DNA from: CAYXZO01 sp964469505
GTDB lineage: Bacteria; Fidelibacterota; UBA8477; JABMPR01
DNA: 36,709 bases
Assembly: GCA_964469505.1 (NCBI GenBank)
Contig: CAYXZO010000020.1
Span: forward strand, 1 to 36,709
Direction: 5' to 3'
Part shown: piece by piece, positions 1 through 8,016 of the stretch
Numbering within the stretch: the stretch's first letter is position 1
Layout of the letters: each line of letters starts with the position of its first letter
Position numbers and translations under genes: made by a program
The notes under the pieces: model-generated
Databases searched by the model: none
Seen by the model: only the letters and a program-made list of their open reading frames with translations
What the model was told of the DNA's origin: nothing

Positions 1-62
1 AGAACCCCCAACCTAGTGGTTAATCCGCCGCCTGGCGGACTCTACCATTGAGCTACTCCGGA
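1..62 (-). tRNA. partial, atypical tRNA (5' part only, identity not assignable)
   Basis: Read on the minus strand, this begins with a 7-nt acceptor strand TCCGGAG, then TA and a good D arm (GCTC-AATGGTA-GAGT). It ends in AGGTT-GGGGG-TTC, a normal variable loop, T stem and T loop start. The 3' end lies outside the window. The middle is odd: between D arm and variable loop there are about 23 nt instead of the usual 17, and they contain a GC-rich self-complementary stretch (CCGCC-A-GGCGG). I find no 7-nt anticodon loop with T at position 33. A class-II reading is possible, with an extra arm AACC-ACTA-GGTT, but it gives an 8-nt anticodon loop. A good promoter stands just upstream at 79-107. Confidence 0.55.
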
Positions 63-78
63 TCGCAAAAAGCGGGCG

Positions 79-107
79 AAAATACACGCTGCCGGGACAG
101 TTGTCAA
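79..107 (-). promoter_or_regulatory. promoter of the partial tRNA
   Basis: On the minus strand there is a perfect -35 box TTGACA (102-107), a 17-nt spacer and a -10-like TATTTT (79-84). A GC-rich discriminator follows, then CGCTTTTTG, ending two to three bases before the mature tRNA. The same arrangement precedes the tRNA-Pro and tRNA-Lys genes in this window, which raises confidence. The GC-rich discriminator is the type associated with stringent control of stable RNA promoters; that part is inference. Confidence 0.7.
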
Positions 108-249
108 CAGCCGTTTCAATGAACTCGATTCCACCGTATCACAATATCCCTGCCGCCTTTTCCCTTGCCAGATTGCTCTTCGCCTGCGAAACTCGAAACC
201 CATGCCCCGGATCCTCTTGTTCACCAAGCTTTTAAGAAGGAGATTCCCT

Positions 250-1842
250 GTGCTCAAACGATTGTTTAACGGAACCCTGGTTCTGGCGGGAGTATTGTTA
301 GTGCAGAATTGCAGCCAGATGGGTTATCACAACCGGCGTCCGCGCCTGGAATCCCCCGCTGAGTTTCCCACCAGAGTGGAGCAAGCCCTCCAAGAGGCGG
401 GAGACCACGCTGCCGCCCTGCGGCAGGTCCTGATCCACTACCATCAAAAGAATGATACCCTAGGCTATCAGGCGGCTTGCTTTCTCATAGCCAACATGCC
501 CGGCAAGGCCTATGCGGTGTTCGGACTGTTCGATTCCACCGGCAGGGAAATACCCTTCGATCCCACCGTCTTCCCGAATTACGATTCCCTGAAACAAGCC
601 TTCCATAAACTTCAAAAACAATACGGTGAGCTGGAATTCAAGGTCAAAACCCGCCAGTACGATCTGCAGAATCTGGATCCCCAACTGCTCATAAAACACA
701 TCGATTACGCTCTCAAAATCTGGCACACCGCCCCCTGGGCTGGTTTCCTCACAAAAGAGGAATTCTTCAACTACGTCCTGCCATACCGCGGTTCCGGCGA
801 ACCGGTGGAAAACTGGCGGCCGTACTTTATTAACCGCTATGCTGACTCTCTCAAATCCTTGAACACCGACGACCCCACCACCATCGCCGCCTTTATCAAT
901 CAGGAACTGCGTTCCTGGTTCCGTTTCGATCCCCGGTTTTACTATCATCCCACCGACCAGAGTTTCTCCGAGATGTTCCAGAGCAAAATGGGTCGCTGCG
1001 AAGACATGACCAACCTCTCCGCCTATGCCATGCGGGCCAACGGCCTGGCGGTAGCCACCGATTACACTCCTTACTGGGCCGATACGGGTAACAATCATGC
1101 TTGGAATGTGCTATTGACTCCCGACGGGGTAGTCCCTTTCATGGGCTGTGAAGCCGACCCCGGCAAATACAAACTTAGCAACCGCCCCGCTAAAGTTTAC
1201 CGCCAGACTTTCGCGTATCAATACGACAATCTGGCTTTTCACCTATGCCCTGGTGAGAAAGCGCCCCCCTGGCTAGGCCGCAAAAACACGCTGGATGTTA
1301 CTAAAGATTACGTGGCCGTAAGTGATGTGACCATCACCCTGGATTCCATCCCTGACTCCACCTGTCACGCCTACCTCTGCGTGTTCAACGACGGAGAATG
1401 GCACCCCATTCACTGGGGCACCATCAAGGACGGCCGGGTGACCTTCACTGACATGGGGCGCGGCATTCTTTATCTCCCCGCTTTCTTTCGCCATAAAGAA
1501 ATCTTTCCCGCCGGCGAACCTTTCATTCTGGAAGAATCGGGACAGGTGCGGCCTCTTATTGCTCCTAAAAATGCGACCACCACACTGAAGCTCTGGGGTA
1601 CTGCTACCAAGGCCGGCAAGCAACCTGCCCCGGGAAAAGCCCCCATCCCGTTAAAGCCGGGACGAGAATACGAGCTGTTCTACTGGCAGGGGAAATGGGT
1701 CTCCGCTGGAAAGAAAACGGCGGATAAAGGCCCCTTGACCTTTCAAGCCCCAACTGCTGGGCTGTACTGGCTGGTGGACACCGATGGCGATCGGGAAGAA
1801 CGAGTGTTTGAGTACCGCGACGGTCAGTGCACTTGGTGGTGA
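250..1842 (+). CDS. transglutaminase-like domain surface protein
   Basis: About 530 residues. An upstream in-frame ATG exists at 202, but GTG 250 is preferred: AAGGAG (237-242) lies 7 nt ahead, and the protein then begins with a Lys/Arg-led hydrophobic signal segment ending in Cys21. The lipobox (Val-Gln-Asn-Cys) is loose, so lipidation is only possible. The central region carries a transglutaminase-like core. Cys250 sits in GRCEDM and is followed by a helix. His283 lies in NNHAWN. An acidic pair in GCEADP near 301-303 could complete the Cys-His-Asp triad. The C-terminal 200 residues look beta-rich, with repeated short strands around Gly/Pro, and may be binding domains. Such proteins are usually periplasmic or surface-exposed proteases or protein-modifying enzymes; the substrate cannot be inferred. 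The next gene is codirectional after 115 nt. Confidence 0.75.
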   Translation: MLKRLFNGTLVLAGVLLVQNCSQMGYHNRRPRLESPAEFPTRVEQALQEAGDHAAALRQVLIHYHQKNDTLGYQAACFLIANMPGKAYAVFGLFDSTGREIPFDPTVFPNYDSLKQAFHKLQKQYGELEFKVKTRQYDLQNLDPQLLIKHIDYALKIWHTAPWAGFLTKEEFFNYVLPYRGSGEPVENWRPYFINRYADSLKSLNTDDPTTIAAFINQELRSWFRFDPRFYYHPTDQSFSEMFQSKMGRCEDMTNLSAYAMRANGLAVATDYTPYWADTGNNHAWNVLLTPDGVVPFMGCEADPGKYKLSNRPAKVYRQTFAYQYDNLAFHLCPGEKAPPWLGRKNTLDVTKDYVAVSDVTITLDSIPDSTCHAYLCVFNDGEWHPIHWGTIKDGRVTFTDMGRGILYLPAFFRHKEIFPAGEPFILEESGQVRPLIAPKNATTTLKLWGTATKAGKQPAPGKAPIPLKPGREYELFYWQGKWVSAGKKTADKGPLTFQAPTAGLYWLVDTDGDREERVFEYRDGQCTWW

Positions 1843-1966
1843 TATAAAGGCCGCTTGAGGTTGAAGGGGAGGGGGTAAGTATACCGCTATTGTCAACCAC
1901 TACCAGCGAAGTTCGGCGCTGGGACCAGCTTGGTAGAAAAAAGCTAGCCGGTTAGATTTGCCCGCC

Positions 1967-4231
1967 ATGCAGCGCTTCTTTAGGTTAGTTCTGGATCATC
2001 CCCGGACGGTGATTTTTACCTCCATCGCACTGGTGGCGGTACTGTCCTGGAAACTGCCCTCTCTGACTGTCAATCCCGATATGGAGGCTCTCATCCCCCA
2101 GGACAATCCCGAACTGCTCCAGATGCACGCCCTGGAAGACCAGTTCGGCGGCCAGGACATGGCTTTAATCCTGGTGCAGGCGCCGGATGTATTTGCTCCT
2201 TCCGTACTGCAGGCGCTGCGGCAACTGACTGACACGCTGGAAACCTTACCTTACGCCGATCGCGTAACCAGCCTGACCAATTACCTCACCATCACCGGTG
2301 ACACCAGCGGCATGGTGGTGGAGAACCTGATTCCCGAGGATACACTGTTACCGCCGGACAGCCTATACCAACGCGCTTTAACGGACAGTCTGGTGATGGG
2401 TTCGCTGGTGAGCTACAATCGCCGCTATTCCTTGATTTCCGTTTATGCCATCTCCGAAGCTTCCGACGCCCAGATTTACCATGATTTGGCGACGATAATC
2501 TCTGCGTTCCGTTCCGATTCCCTGGGATTGGAGCTCTCCGGCCTACCCATTCTACGCCATAGTATCTCCCGGGATATCAATCACGATGTGCGCCTGTTCG
2601 TTCCGCTGGGCATGGCTTTGATGGCTCTGCTTTTGTCCTTCAGTTTCCGCTCTTTGCGGGGCCTGCTGCTGCCCATGGCTGTGGTGTTGTTGTCTATCGG
2701 CGCCACGCTAGGACTCATGGCCTGGTTGAATTATCCCTTGACCATTGTTACCAGCGTGTTACCCATCATGCTCATCGCCATTGCCAATGATTACGGCATC
2801 CATGTTATCACCCGCTATTACGAAGATCTGGACGCAATGGAAGGGGCGGAGTTGAAGTCGGTTCTGTTTCATGGCATTCAGCGGGTCAGTCGTCCCATTT
2901 TGCTGGCCGGTTTAACAACCCTGGCGGGGTTTCTGGCTTTGCTATCGCATATCTTACCCGCAGCCCGGGAGTTGGGGATATTTACCAGTTTCGGAATTTT
3001 ACTTTCTTTTATACTTACCATTACTTTCATCCCCGCTTGGCTGGAGCTGCTGCCCTTACCCGGGACTAAACAAAAACGCCATAACGCTTCCGATCGTTGG
3101 CTGGCTAGAATACTGGAACAGGCTGGCAAACTGATCTACCGCCACCGGAGAATGGTGCTGGGAGTGACAGCGATTTTTGTGCTGCTGGCGGCCTGGGGGT
3201 TACGGCTGGTGAAAGTCGATTCCAATCCTCTCAACTACTATCCTCCCGGAAGCCGCGTCCAACGGGTCCACCAGATCGTGGATCACCACCTGGGGGGCAG
3301 CACTTCGTTTTCCGTAGTGTTTCATGGAGAGATCAAGAATCCGGCCCTGCTGAGACGCATGAGTCTCATTCAGGAATTTCTCGCCCACCAGCAAGCGGTG
3401 GGGACCACCATTTCCCCGGCCGATTTCGTAAAAAAAATTAATCAGGCCATGCATGCCGGAGATCGCCGGGAGTACCGCCTACCGGATAGTCGCGAACTGG
3501 TTTCCCAATATCTGCTGTTGTATCAACTGCAAGCGCCGGACAACGTACTAGATCGCTATGTGGATTACGATTTCACAACGGGTCGCATTGCGGTACGGTT
3601 GGCCACACTGAGTATTGAGGGGATGGAAAACGTCATTCAGCGGTTGAGAGCTTATGTAAAGCAGCATTTCGACAGGGAACAACAACCGGAAGTGGTAGGG
3701 TACGCAGTTCTGTTGGGGCGGCTTATCCCCATGCTTATCCAGGGGCAAATCCGTAGCCTGATACTCTCCGCTCTGCTGGTGGCGTTACTCACAGGGCTGT
3801 TTTTCCGTTCTTTCAGCGCCGCCTGGATTACGGCCTTGCCTGTTTCATTGGGTATTTTGGCAGTCTTTGGGCTAATGGGTTATCAGGGAGTGCCCATCAA
3901 TGCCACCACATCCATGTTGAGCTCCATAGTGGTGGGAATCGGCATCGATTACAGTATCCATTTTTTGTATCGCTTCCGGGACGAAATCCAGGCCGGACGT
4001 GGCGATTTGGAGGCTTACCGTATCGCGCTGAAAACAACGGGAGTCGGAATCGTTATCAATGCCTTTTCGGTGATCTTGGGGTTCTCCGTCAGTATGGTCT
4101 CATCCTTCGTGCCGGTCTTTTTCTTTGGGTGGCTGATATTGATTTCCATATCGGTCTGCCTGATCTGTGCCTTTACAATTCTCCCCCTGACGGTTATCAC
4201 TTTCCGGCCGGCTTTTATTTACCAACGTTAA
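1967..4231 (+). CDS. MMPL/RND-superfamily exporter
   Basis: About 754 residues, an inner-membrane protein. The layout is that of hydrophobe/amphiphile exporters of the MMPL group. There is one N-terminal membrane segment, a periplasmic domain, five clustered segments, then a repeat of the same unit. The two duplicated TM4 regions contain NDYGIHVITRYYED and GIDYSIHFLYRFRDE, the signature acidic/His-containing motifs of these proton-driven transporters. The start is uncertain: TTG 1958 and ATG 1967 are both in frame, neither has a strong ribosome-binding site, and ATG is chosen. This is not SecD/SecF, since the protein is a full two-unit exporter without their motifs. Related bacterial proteins move lipids or hopanoids (HpnN-like); the cargo here is unknown. 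A hairpin with a T run follows at 4317-4360. Confidence 0.85.
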   Translation: MQRFFRLVLDHPRTVIFTSIALVAVLSWKLPSLTVNPDMEALIPQDNPELLQMHALEDQFGGQDMALILVQAPDVFAPSVLQALRQLTDTLETLPYADRVTSLTNYLTITGDTSGMVVENLIPEDTLLPPDSLYQRALTDSLVMGSLVSYNRRYSLISVYAISEASDAQIYHDLATIISAFRSDSLGLELSGLPILRHSISRDINHDVRLFVPLGMALMALLLSFSFRSLRGLLLPMAVVLLSIGATLGLMAWLNYPLTIVTSVLPIMLIAIANDYGIHVITRYYEDLDAMEGAELKSVLFHGIQRVSRPILLAGLTTLAGFLALLSHILPAARELGIFTSFGILLSFILTITFIPAWLELLPLPGTKQKRHNASDRWLARILEQAGKLIYRHRRMVLGVTAIFVLLAAWGLRLVKVDSNPLNYYPPGSRVQRVHQIVDHHLGGSTSFSVVFHGEIKNPALLRRMSLIQEFLAHQQAVGTTISPADFVKKINQAMHAGDRREYRLPDSRELVSQYLLLYQLQAPDNVLDRYVDYDFTTGRIAVRLATLSIEGMENVIQRLRAYVKQHFDREQQPEVVGYAVLLGRLIPMLIQGQIRSLILSALLVALLTGLFFRSFSAAWITALPVSLGILAVFGLMGYQGVPINATTSMLSSIVVGIGIDYSIHFLYRFRDEIQAGRGDLEAYRIALKTTGVGIVINAFSVILGFSVSMVSSFVPVFFFGWLILISISVCLICAFTILPLTVITFRPAFIYQR

Positions 4232-4316
4232 ATCTACTTAAAACCGTCTCACCAGGGTGGATTTCTTTCAGAGAGGGGGACACCTCTTGACTCGGCTGAT
4301 GTCCCTTGGACAAATA

Positions 4317-4360
4317 AGGCCAGCTTAAGAATTGAGAATCGGCAATTCGGCCTGGTTTTT
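4317..4360 (+). terminator. probable intrinsic terminator after the MMPL gene
   Basis: Outer arms AGGCC (4317-4321) and GGCCT (4349-4353) enclose inner arms GAATTG (4329-4334) and CAATTC (4343-4348). A 7-nt asymmetric bulge lies on the 5' side, and TTTTT follows at 4356-4360. It lies between convergent genes. The bulge makes it less than ideal. Confidence 0.5.
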
Positions 4361-4383
4361 CAAAAGGTGGGAGTCTGGTAAGC

Positions 4384-4812
4384 TCACGGAACCTTTGCGG
4401 CGAAAAAACGGAGGTAAATGGCAACTGCTATCAGGACCAGATTTTCTAGAATCTTCAACACCGACACGTGGCGTCCGTCAGGGGCCAGCGAAAAACAACC
4501 GCACGAAATATCCAATCCGCGCACCAGAGCAGAGGCTACAGCTAGGGTAAAAACAGCCAGGAGAATTATGGCAACGTCCAACGCCGCCAGCCGGAGACGA
4601 TCGATGAGCAGCAGGAAGCCCGTCACAAACTCCAGGTAGGGTAGCACCACCGCCACTGGATACAGTAAGGAGTCTGGTAGTAGATGGTAATTGTACAAAG
4701 CCCGGGCGAAAGCCATGGGCTGAAAGATCTTGATACCGCCGGAGTAAAGGAAAAGCAAAGCCAGGCAGATTTGGAGAAAACGGGGAAGCCAGATGGGTAG
4801 ATTCAACTTCAA
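4384..4812 (-). CDS. MauE/DoxX-family membrane protein
   Basis: A 142-residue protein with four predicted membrane helices, matching the MauE/DoxX-like fold. Two cysteines in SCGCF (Cys104, Cys106) form the conserved CxC of the MauE-like branch, which is linked to disulfide or redox chemistry in the periplasm. The ATG overlaps the stop of the upstream rhodanese gene by four bases, so the two are translationally coupled. The pair probably acts in membrane-linked sulfur or thiol redox handling. This is an inference from the partner and the cysteine motif; the substrate is unknown. Confidence 0.75.
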   Translation of the reverse strand: MKLNLPIWLPRFLQICLALLFLYSGGIKIFQPMAFARALYNYHLLPDSLLYPVAVVLPYLEFVTGFLLLIDRLRLAALDVAIILLAVFTLAVASALVRGLDISCGCFSLAPDGRHVSVLKILENLVLIAVAIYLRFFAAKVP

Positions 4813-5336
4813 GGGGCTGCTCCTTTATGGATTGGGTGACCGGCTTTGAGCCATTCCTGCCAACCGCCGAAATAGTACCGTACCCGGCTGAAACCATAAT
4901 CAGTCACTAGACGGTTGGCCAGATCCAGGGAAGCGTTGCACTCCTCGCCGGCGCAGTAGGTTATGATCAGCGTATCTGATGGTAGGGTGTCTAGAAAGTC
5001 CAGGTAATCCATGAACCGGTGGGCCGGCAGGCTGATGGCACCGGCAATGTGGCCCTGGAGGTAAGCGGCTGAATCGCGGGCGTCCAGAAAGACAGCTGCC
5101 TGTTGCTGGTAATAATTCCAAACCGCACTGGTGGTGATAGGGGAGGGATTCTGGCTGAGTGTATCACCGTTGGCCGGGGCCAGAATAGCAGGCAAGCGGC
5201 GCACGCCGTTATCAGTGGGGATGGATATGTACTGGGTGAACAAGGGCAAACGATTAGGTAAGATTATTTCACCTAAAAGCGCTGCAATCGCCGTAATCAG
5301 CAGTAAGTAGCTCCATTGACGCGTTTTGCTAGCCAT
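4809..5336 (-). CDS. membrane-anchored rhodanese-domain protein
   Basis: 175 residues. An N-terminal hydrophobic segment (about residues 8-28) acts as signal anchor, and a single rhodanese domain follows (about 67-170). The active-site loop is CAGEEC, with Cys128 the likely persulfide-carrying residue and Cys133 a second cysteine. The family motifs FLDARDSAAYLQGHIAGA and GGWQEW are intact. The domain is predicted outside the cytoplasm. Rhodaneses move sulfane sulfur; the donor and acceptor are not evident. The gene is divergent from hflK and overlaps the following MauE-like gene by four bases. Confidence 0.85.
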   Translation of the reverse strand: MASKTRQWSYLLLITAIAALLGEIILPNRLPLFTQYISIPTDNGVRRLPAILAPANGDTLSQNPSPITTSAVWNYYQQQAAVFLDARDSAAYLQGHIAGAISLPAHRFMDYLDFLDTLPSDTLIITYCAGEECNASLDLANRLVTDYGFSRVRYYFGGWQEWLKAGHPIHKGAAP

Positions 5337-5437
5337 AAGAGAAATTAATTCTCTGCAAGATGTTACCCAAGTCTGTTCGGGGAAGAAAGTAAGTCTATTC
5401 TCGACATAAGTGAAAAAGTAACCCCCGGCGAATACCA

Positions 5438-5466
5438 GTGAAAAAAGAGGCGGTAAAGCCTATATT
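5438..5466 (+). promoter_or_regulatory. candidate promoter of hflKC
   Basis: GTGAAA (5438-5443), a 17-nt spacer and TATATT (5461-5466) stand 26 nt before the hflK start. The ribosome-binding site AAGGAGG begins at 5479, so the leader would be very short. The -10 matches the tRNA promoters here, but the -35 is only a 4/6 match. Confidence 0.4.
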
Positions 5467-5492
5467 GACGGCAGCTAAGAAGGAGGAGCTAA

Positions 5493-6488
5493 ATGGCTAG
5501 AAGAATTATAATCGGCGACCAGCAAATCGAACTCCCCAGTTTCAAATGGCGGGCCCTGTTGATTCCCCTAGCGGTACTGCTGTTGATCTGGGTGGTTTTC
5601 GCTGGTCCGGTATATACCGTGGGCCCCGAGGAAAACGGGGTGATCAAAACCTTCGGCAAGTTCACCAAAGTCACTGGCCCGGGATTGCGCTTTAAATTTC
5701 CCTGGCCCATACAGACCGTACAGATGGTGAACGTCCAGGAAGTGCGGCGATTGGAATTGGGTTTTCGCACTACCAATCCCGGTAGCGTGACTACCACGGC
5801 CCAATATCGACCGGTACTAGAGGAAGCCAGTATGATCACGGGCGACGAGAACATTGTCAACGTGCAAATGGTAGTGCAGTACAAAATCCGGGACGCCGCT
5901 AAATTTCTCTTTGAAATCCAGACCCCGGAGCGTTCCGTCTTTCATGCCTCGGAGGCGGCCCTGAGGCAGGTGGTAGGTACCCATCCCATAGACGAAGTGT
6001 TGACAACCGGCAAGGCCACCGTTGAAATGGAAACCCGCAATCTGCTACAGCGGATTTTGGACAAGTATCAGACGGGAGTGTTCATAGCCCAGGTGAAATT
6101 GCAGGACGTAACTCCTCCGGCCTCGGTGGATGCCGCTTTCAAGGATGTTCAATCCGCCAAGGAGGACAAGGAAAAGAAAATCAACGAGGCCAAGGGTTAT
6201 CGTAACGAAACCATTCCCCGGGCGCGTGGGGACGCGGAACGCCTAATTCGGGAAGCAGAAGGCTATAAACAGAAACGTATCAAAGAGGCCCAGGGTGATG
6301 CAGAGCGTTTTCTGAAAATGCTGGCAGCCTATGAGAAAGCCAAGGATGTGACCAAGACCCGTCTTTATCTGGAAACCATGGAGGAAATTCTACCCAAGGT
6401 GCAGAAAATTGTAGTGGACGGCAAAAACGTGGGTAATGTGGTCAATGTTCTGGGCCTGACCGAACTGGAGAAAGGAGGCGCCAAATGA
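5493..6488 (+). CDS. hflK: HflK-type SPFH/band 7 membrane protein
   Basis: 331 residues. One N-terminal membrane helix (about 23-42) is followed by an SPFH/band 7 domain beginning GPVYTVGPEENGVI. A long charged Ala/Glu/Arg-rich coiled coil (about 215-290) follows. AAGGAGG (5479-5485) lies 8 nt before the ATG. HflK and HflC form a ring or cage in the inner membrane that surrounds FtsH and limits its proteolysis; this is established for the family. The order K then C and the four-base overlap with the next gene fit. The subunit type is assigned by order and by the N-terminal sequence; band 7 paralogues exist, so the symbol is less certain than the family. Confidence 0.88.
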   Translation: MARRIIIGDQQIELPSFKWRALLIPLAVLLLIWVVFAGPVYTVGPEENGVIKTFGKFTKVTGPGLRFKFPWPIQTVQMVNVQEVRRLELGFRTTNPGSVTTTAQYRPVLEEASMITGDENIVNVQMVVQYKIRDAAKFLFEIQTPERSVFHASEAALRQVVGTHPIDEVLTTGKATVEMETRNLLQRILDKYQTGVFIAQVKLQDVTPPASVDAAFKDVQSAKEDKEKKINEAKGYRNETIPRARGDAERLIREAEGYKQKRIKEAQGDAERFLKMLAAYEKAKDVTKTRLYLETMEEILPKVQKIVVDGKNVGNVVNVLGLTELEKGGAK

Positions 6489-7342
6489 GGGGACTCCTGG
6501 CTTTTGTAATAGGTGTTTTCCTGATGCTGTTTGTCTACAGCGGTTTGTTTGTCGTAGACGAAACAGAACAAGTGGTAATTCTTCAGTTTGGTAAGCCGGT
6601 GCGGATTATTAAAGACCCCGGTTTGCATTTCAAAATTCCTTTCCTGCAAACGGCCACTTTCTTCGAGAAACGTTTGCTGGAATACGATAGCGCTCCCAAT
6701 ACCATCATCACCAAAGATAAAAAGAACCTGATCGTAGATAACTACGCCGAGTGGCGTATTCGAGACCCTTTGCGTTTCTTACAAACCATGCGCACCATAG
6801 AGCTGGCCCATCCTCGCCTGGACGACATCATCTATTCCAGTCTGCGGGTGGAATTAGGTAAGCATACTATGCATGAGATCGTGGTTACCAGCCGAGATAG
6901 TCTGATGTCCGTGGTAACCAAGCTGGCGGATGAAGCTGCGCGGGATTACGGAGTGGAAATTGTGGACGTGCGGATCAAGCGCGCCGACCTGCCCAAGGAA
7001 AATGAAAAGGCGGTCTTCGATCGAATGCGGGCTGAGCGTAATCGAAAAGCTAAGCAGTTCCGCTCTGAGGGTGACGAAGAAAGTTTGAAAATTCGGGCCG
7101 AGACGGATAAGGAGCGACAGATCATTCTAGCGGAAGCTTATCGCAAATCCCAAATCATCCGTGGTGAAGCCGAGGCCGAGGCTACCCGGATTTATGCCGA
7201 AGCTTTTAAGCGGTCGCCGGAATTCTACAATTTCATCCGTTCCCTGGAAGCTTATAAGAAAATCTTCGACAACAAGACCAAGGTAATTCTCACGCCGGAA
7301 TCGGAGATCTTCCGCTACTTGAAATCATCCACCGGACACTGA
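6485..7342 (+). CDS. hflC: HflC-type SPFH/band 7 membrane protein
   Basis: 285 residues. The N-terminal membrane helix (about 4-22) is followed directly by VDETEQVVILQFGKPV, the standard start of HflC. An SPFH domain and an Ala/Glu-rich coiled coil (about 180-250) follow. The ATGA overlap with hflK (6485-6488) indicates coupled translation and equal stoichiometry. It is the partner of HflK in the FtsH-regulating membrane complex. The hslVU pair 125 nt downstream continues a protein quality-control theme. Confidence 0.9.
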   Translation: MRGLLAFVIGVFLMLFVYSGLFVVDETEQVVILQFGKPVRIIKDPGLHFKIPFLQTATFFEKRLLEYDSAPNTIITKDKKNLIVDNYAEWRIRDPLRFLQTMRTIELAHPRLDDIIYSSLRVELGKHTMHEIVVTSRDSLMSVVTKLADEAARDYGVEIVDVRIKRADLPKENEKAVFDRMRAERNRKAKQFRSEGDEESLKIRAETDKERQIILAEAYRKSQIIRGEAEAEATRIYAEAFKRSPEFYNFIRSLEAYKKIFDNKTKVILTPESEIFRYLKSSTGH

Positions 7343-7466
7343 GGAGCGTTAATTCCAGGTGCGAAAAACATAAGTGCTGAAGGGCAGAAATTGTAAGAAC
7401 TGCGGCAGCGAATATATTAGCCGGCTGGTGAAAAAGACGACTTCATACCAATAAAAACAAGGGTGA

Positions 7467-8006
7467 ATGATGCAGGGATTTCATTCCACCACAATTCTGG
7501 GTGTGCGCATAAATCAACGGGCGGCGCTGGGAGGCGATGGGCAGGTTACTTTGGGTGAAACCATCGTCAAGCATACGGCCGCCAAGGTCCGCACTATGTA
7601 TGACGGCAAGGTGCTGGCCGGTTTTGCCGGCGCGGCTGCCGATGCGTTTGCCCTTTTCGAGAAGTTTGAATCTAAACTGGAGAGTTTCAGAGGCGACCTA
7701 GTGCGTTCGGCGGTAGAATTGGCTAAGGATTGGCGTACCGATAAAGTGTTGCGTAACCTGGATGCTATGCTGGTGGTGATGGATAAAGATCACGGCTTGA
7801 TTGTTTCCGGCAACGGCGACGTAATCGAAACCGATGACGGCGTTTTGGCCATCGGCTCCGGAGCACCGTATGCTACGGCTGCTGCCCGGGCTTTTCTGGC
7901 AGCAGGGAAGAAATCACCCCGGGAGATCGTGCGTAAAAGTCTGGAAATCGCCGCGGGAATATGCGTTTTTACTAATAATCAAATCTCAGTGCTGGAATTG
8001 AAATAG
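7467..8006 (+). CDS. hslV: ATP-dependent protease subunit HslV
   Basis: 179 residues. A short propeptide ends in FHS. The proposed catalytic N-terminal threonine is Thr8 in STTILGV, exposed after processing. The conserved ALGGDGQVTLG and GKVLAGFAGAAADAF motifs are present. HslV forms a dodecameric threonine peptidase, two stacked hexamers related to proteasome beta subunits, and works with HslU. Two ATG codons in tandem (7467, 7470) are possible starts; both leave the catalytic site unchanged. hslU begins 10 nt after the stop, so the two are one operon. Confidence 0.96.
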   Translation: MMQGFHSTTILGVRINQRAALGGDGQVTLGETIVKHTAAKVRTMYDGKVLAGFAGAAADAFALFEKFESKLESFRGDLVRSAVELAKDWRTDKVLRNLDAMLVVMDKDHGLIVSGNGDVIETDDGVLAIGSGAPYATAAARAFLAAGKKSPREIVRKSLEIAAGICVFTNNQISVLELK

Positions 8007-8016
8007 GAGCTGGAAT

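Noticed and set aside
1..62. The odd tRNA as tRNA-Sec, given the selD gene in the window
   Set aside because: It has a 7-bp acceptor, a short D stem and no TCA anticodon, so it does not fit tRNA-Sec.
460..1098. Long open frame of 212 codons antisense to the transglutaminase-like gene
   Set aside because: It lies fully inside a well supported gene, has no ribosome-binding site and its product has no domain-like features.
1903..1922. CCAGCG/CGCTGG hairpin before the MMPL gene as a terminator or operator
   Set aside because: The stem is only 6 bp with an 8-nt loop and no T run; a chance hairpin is as likely.
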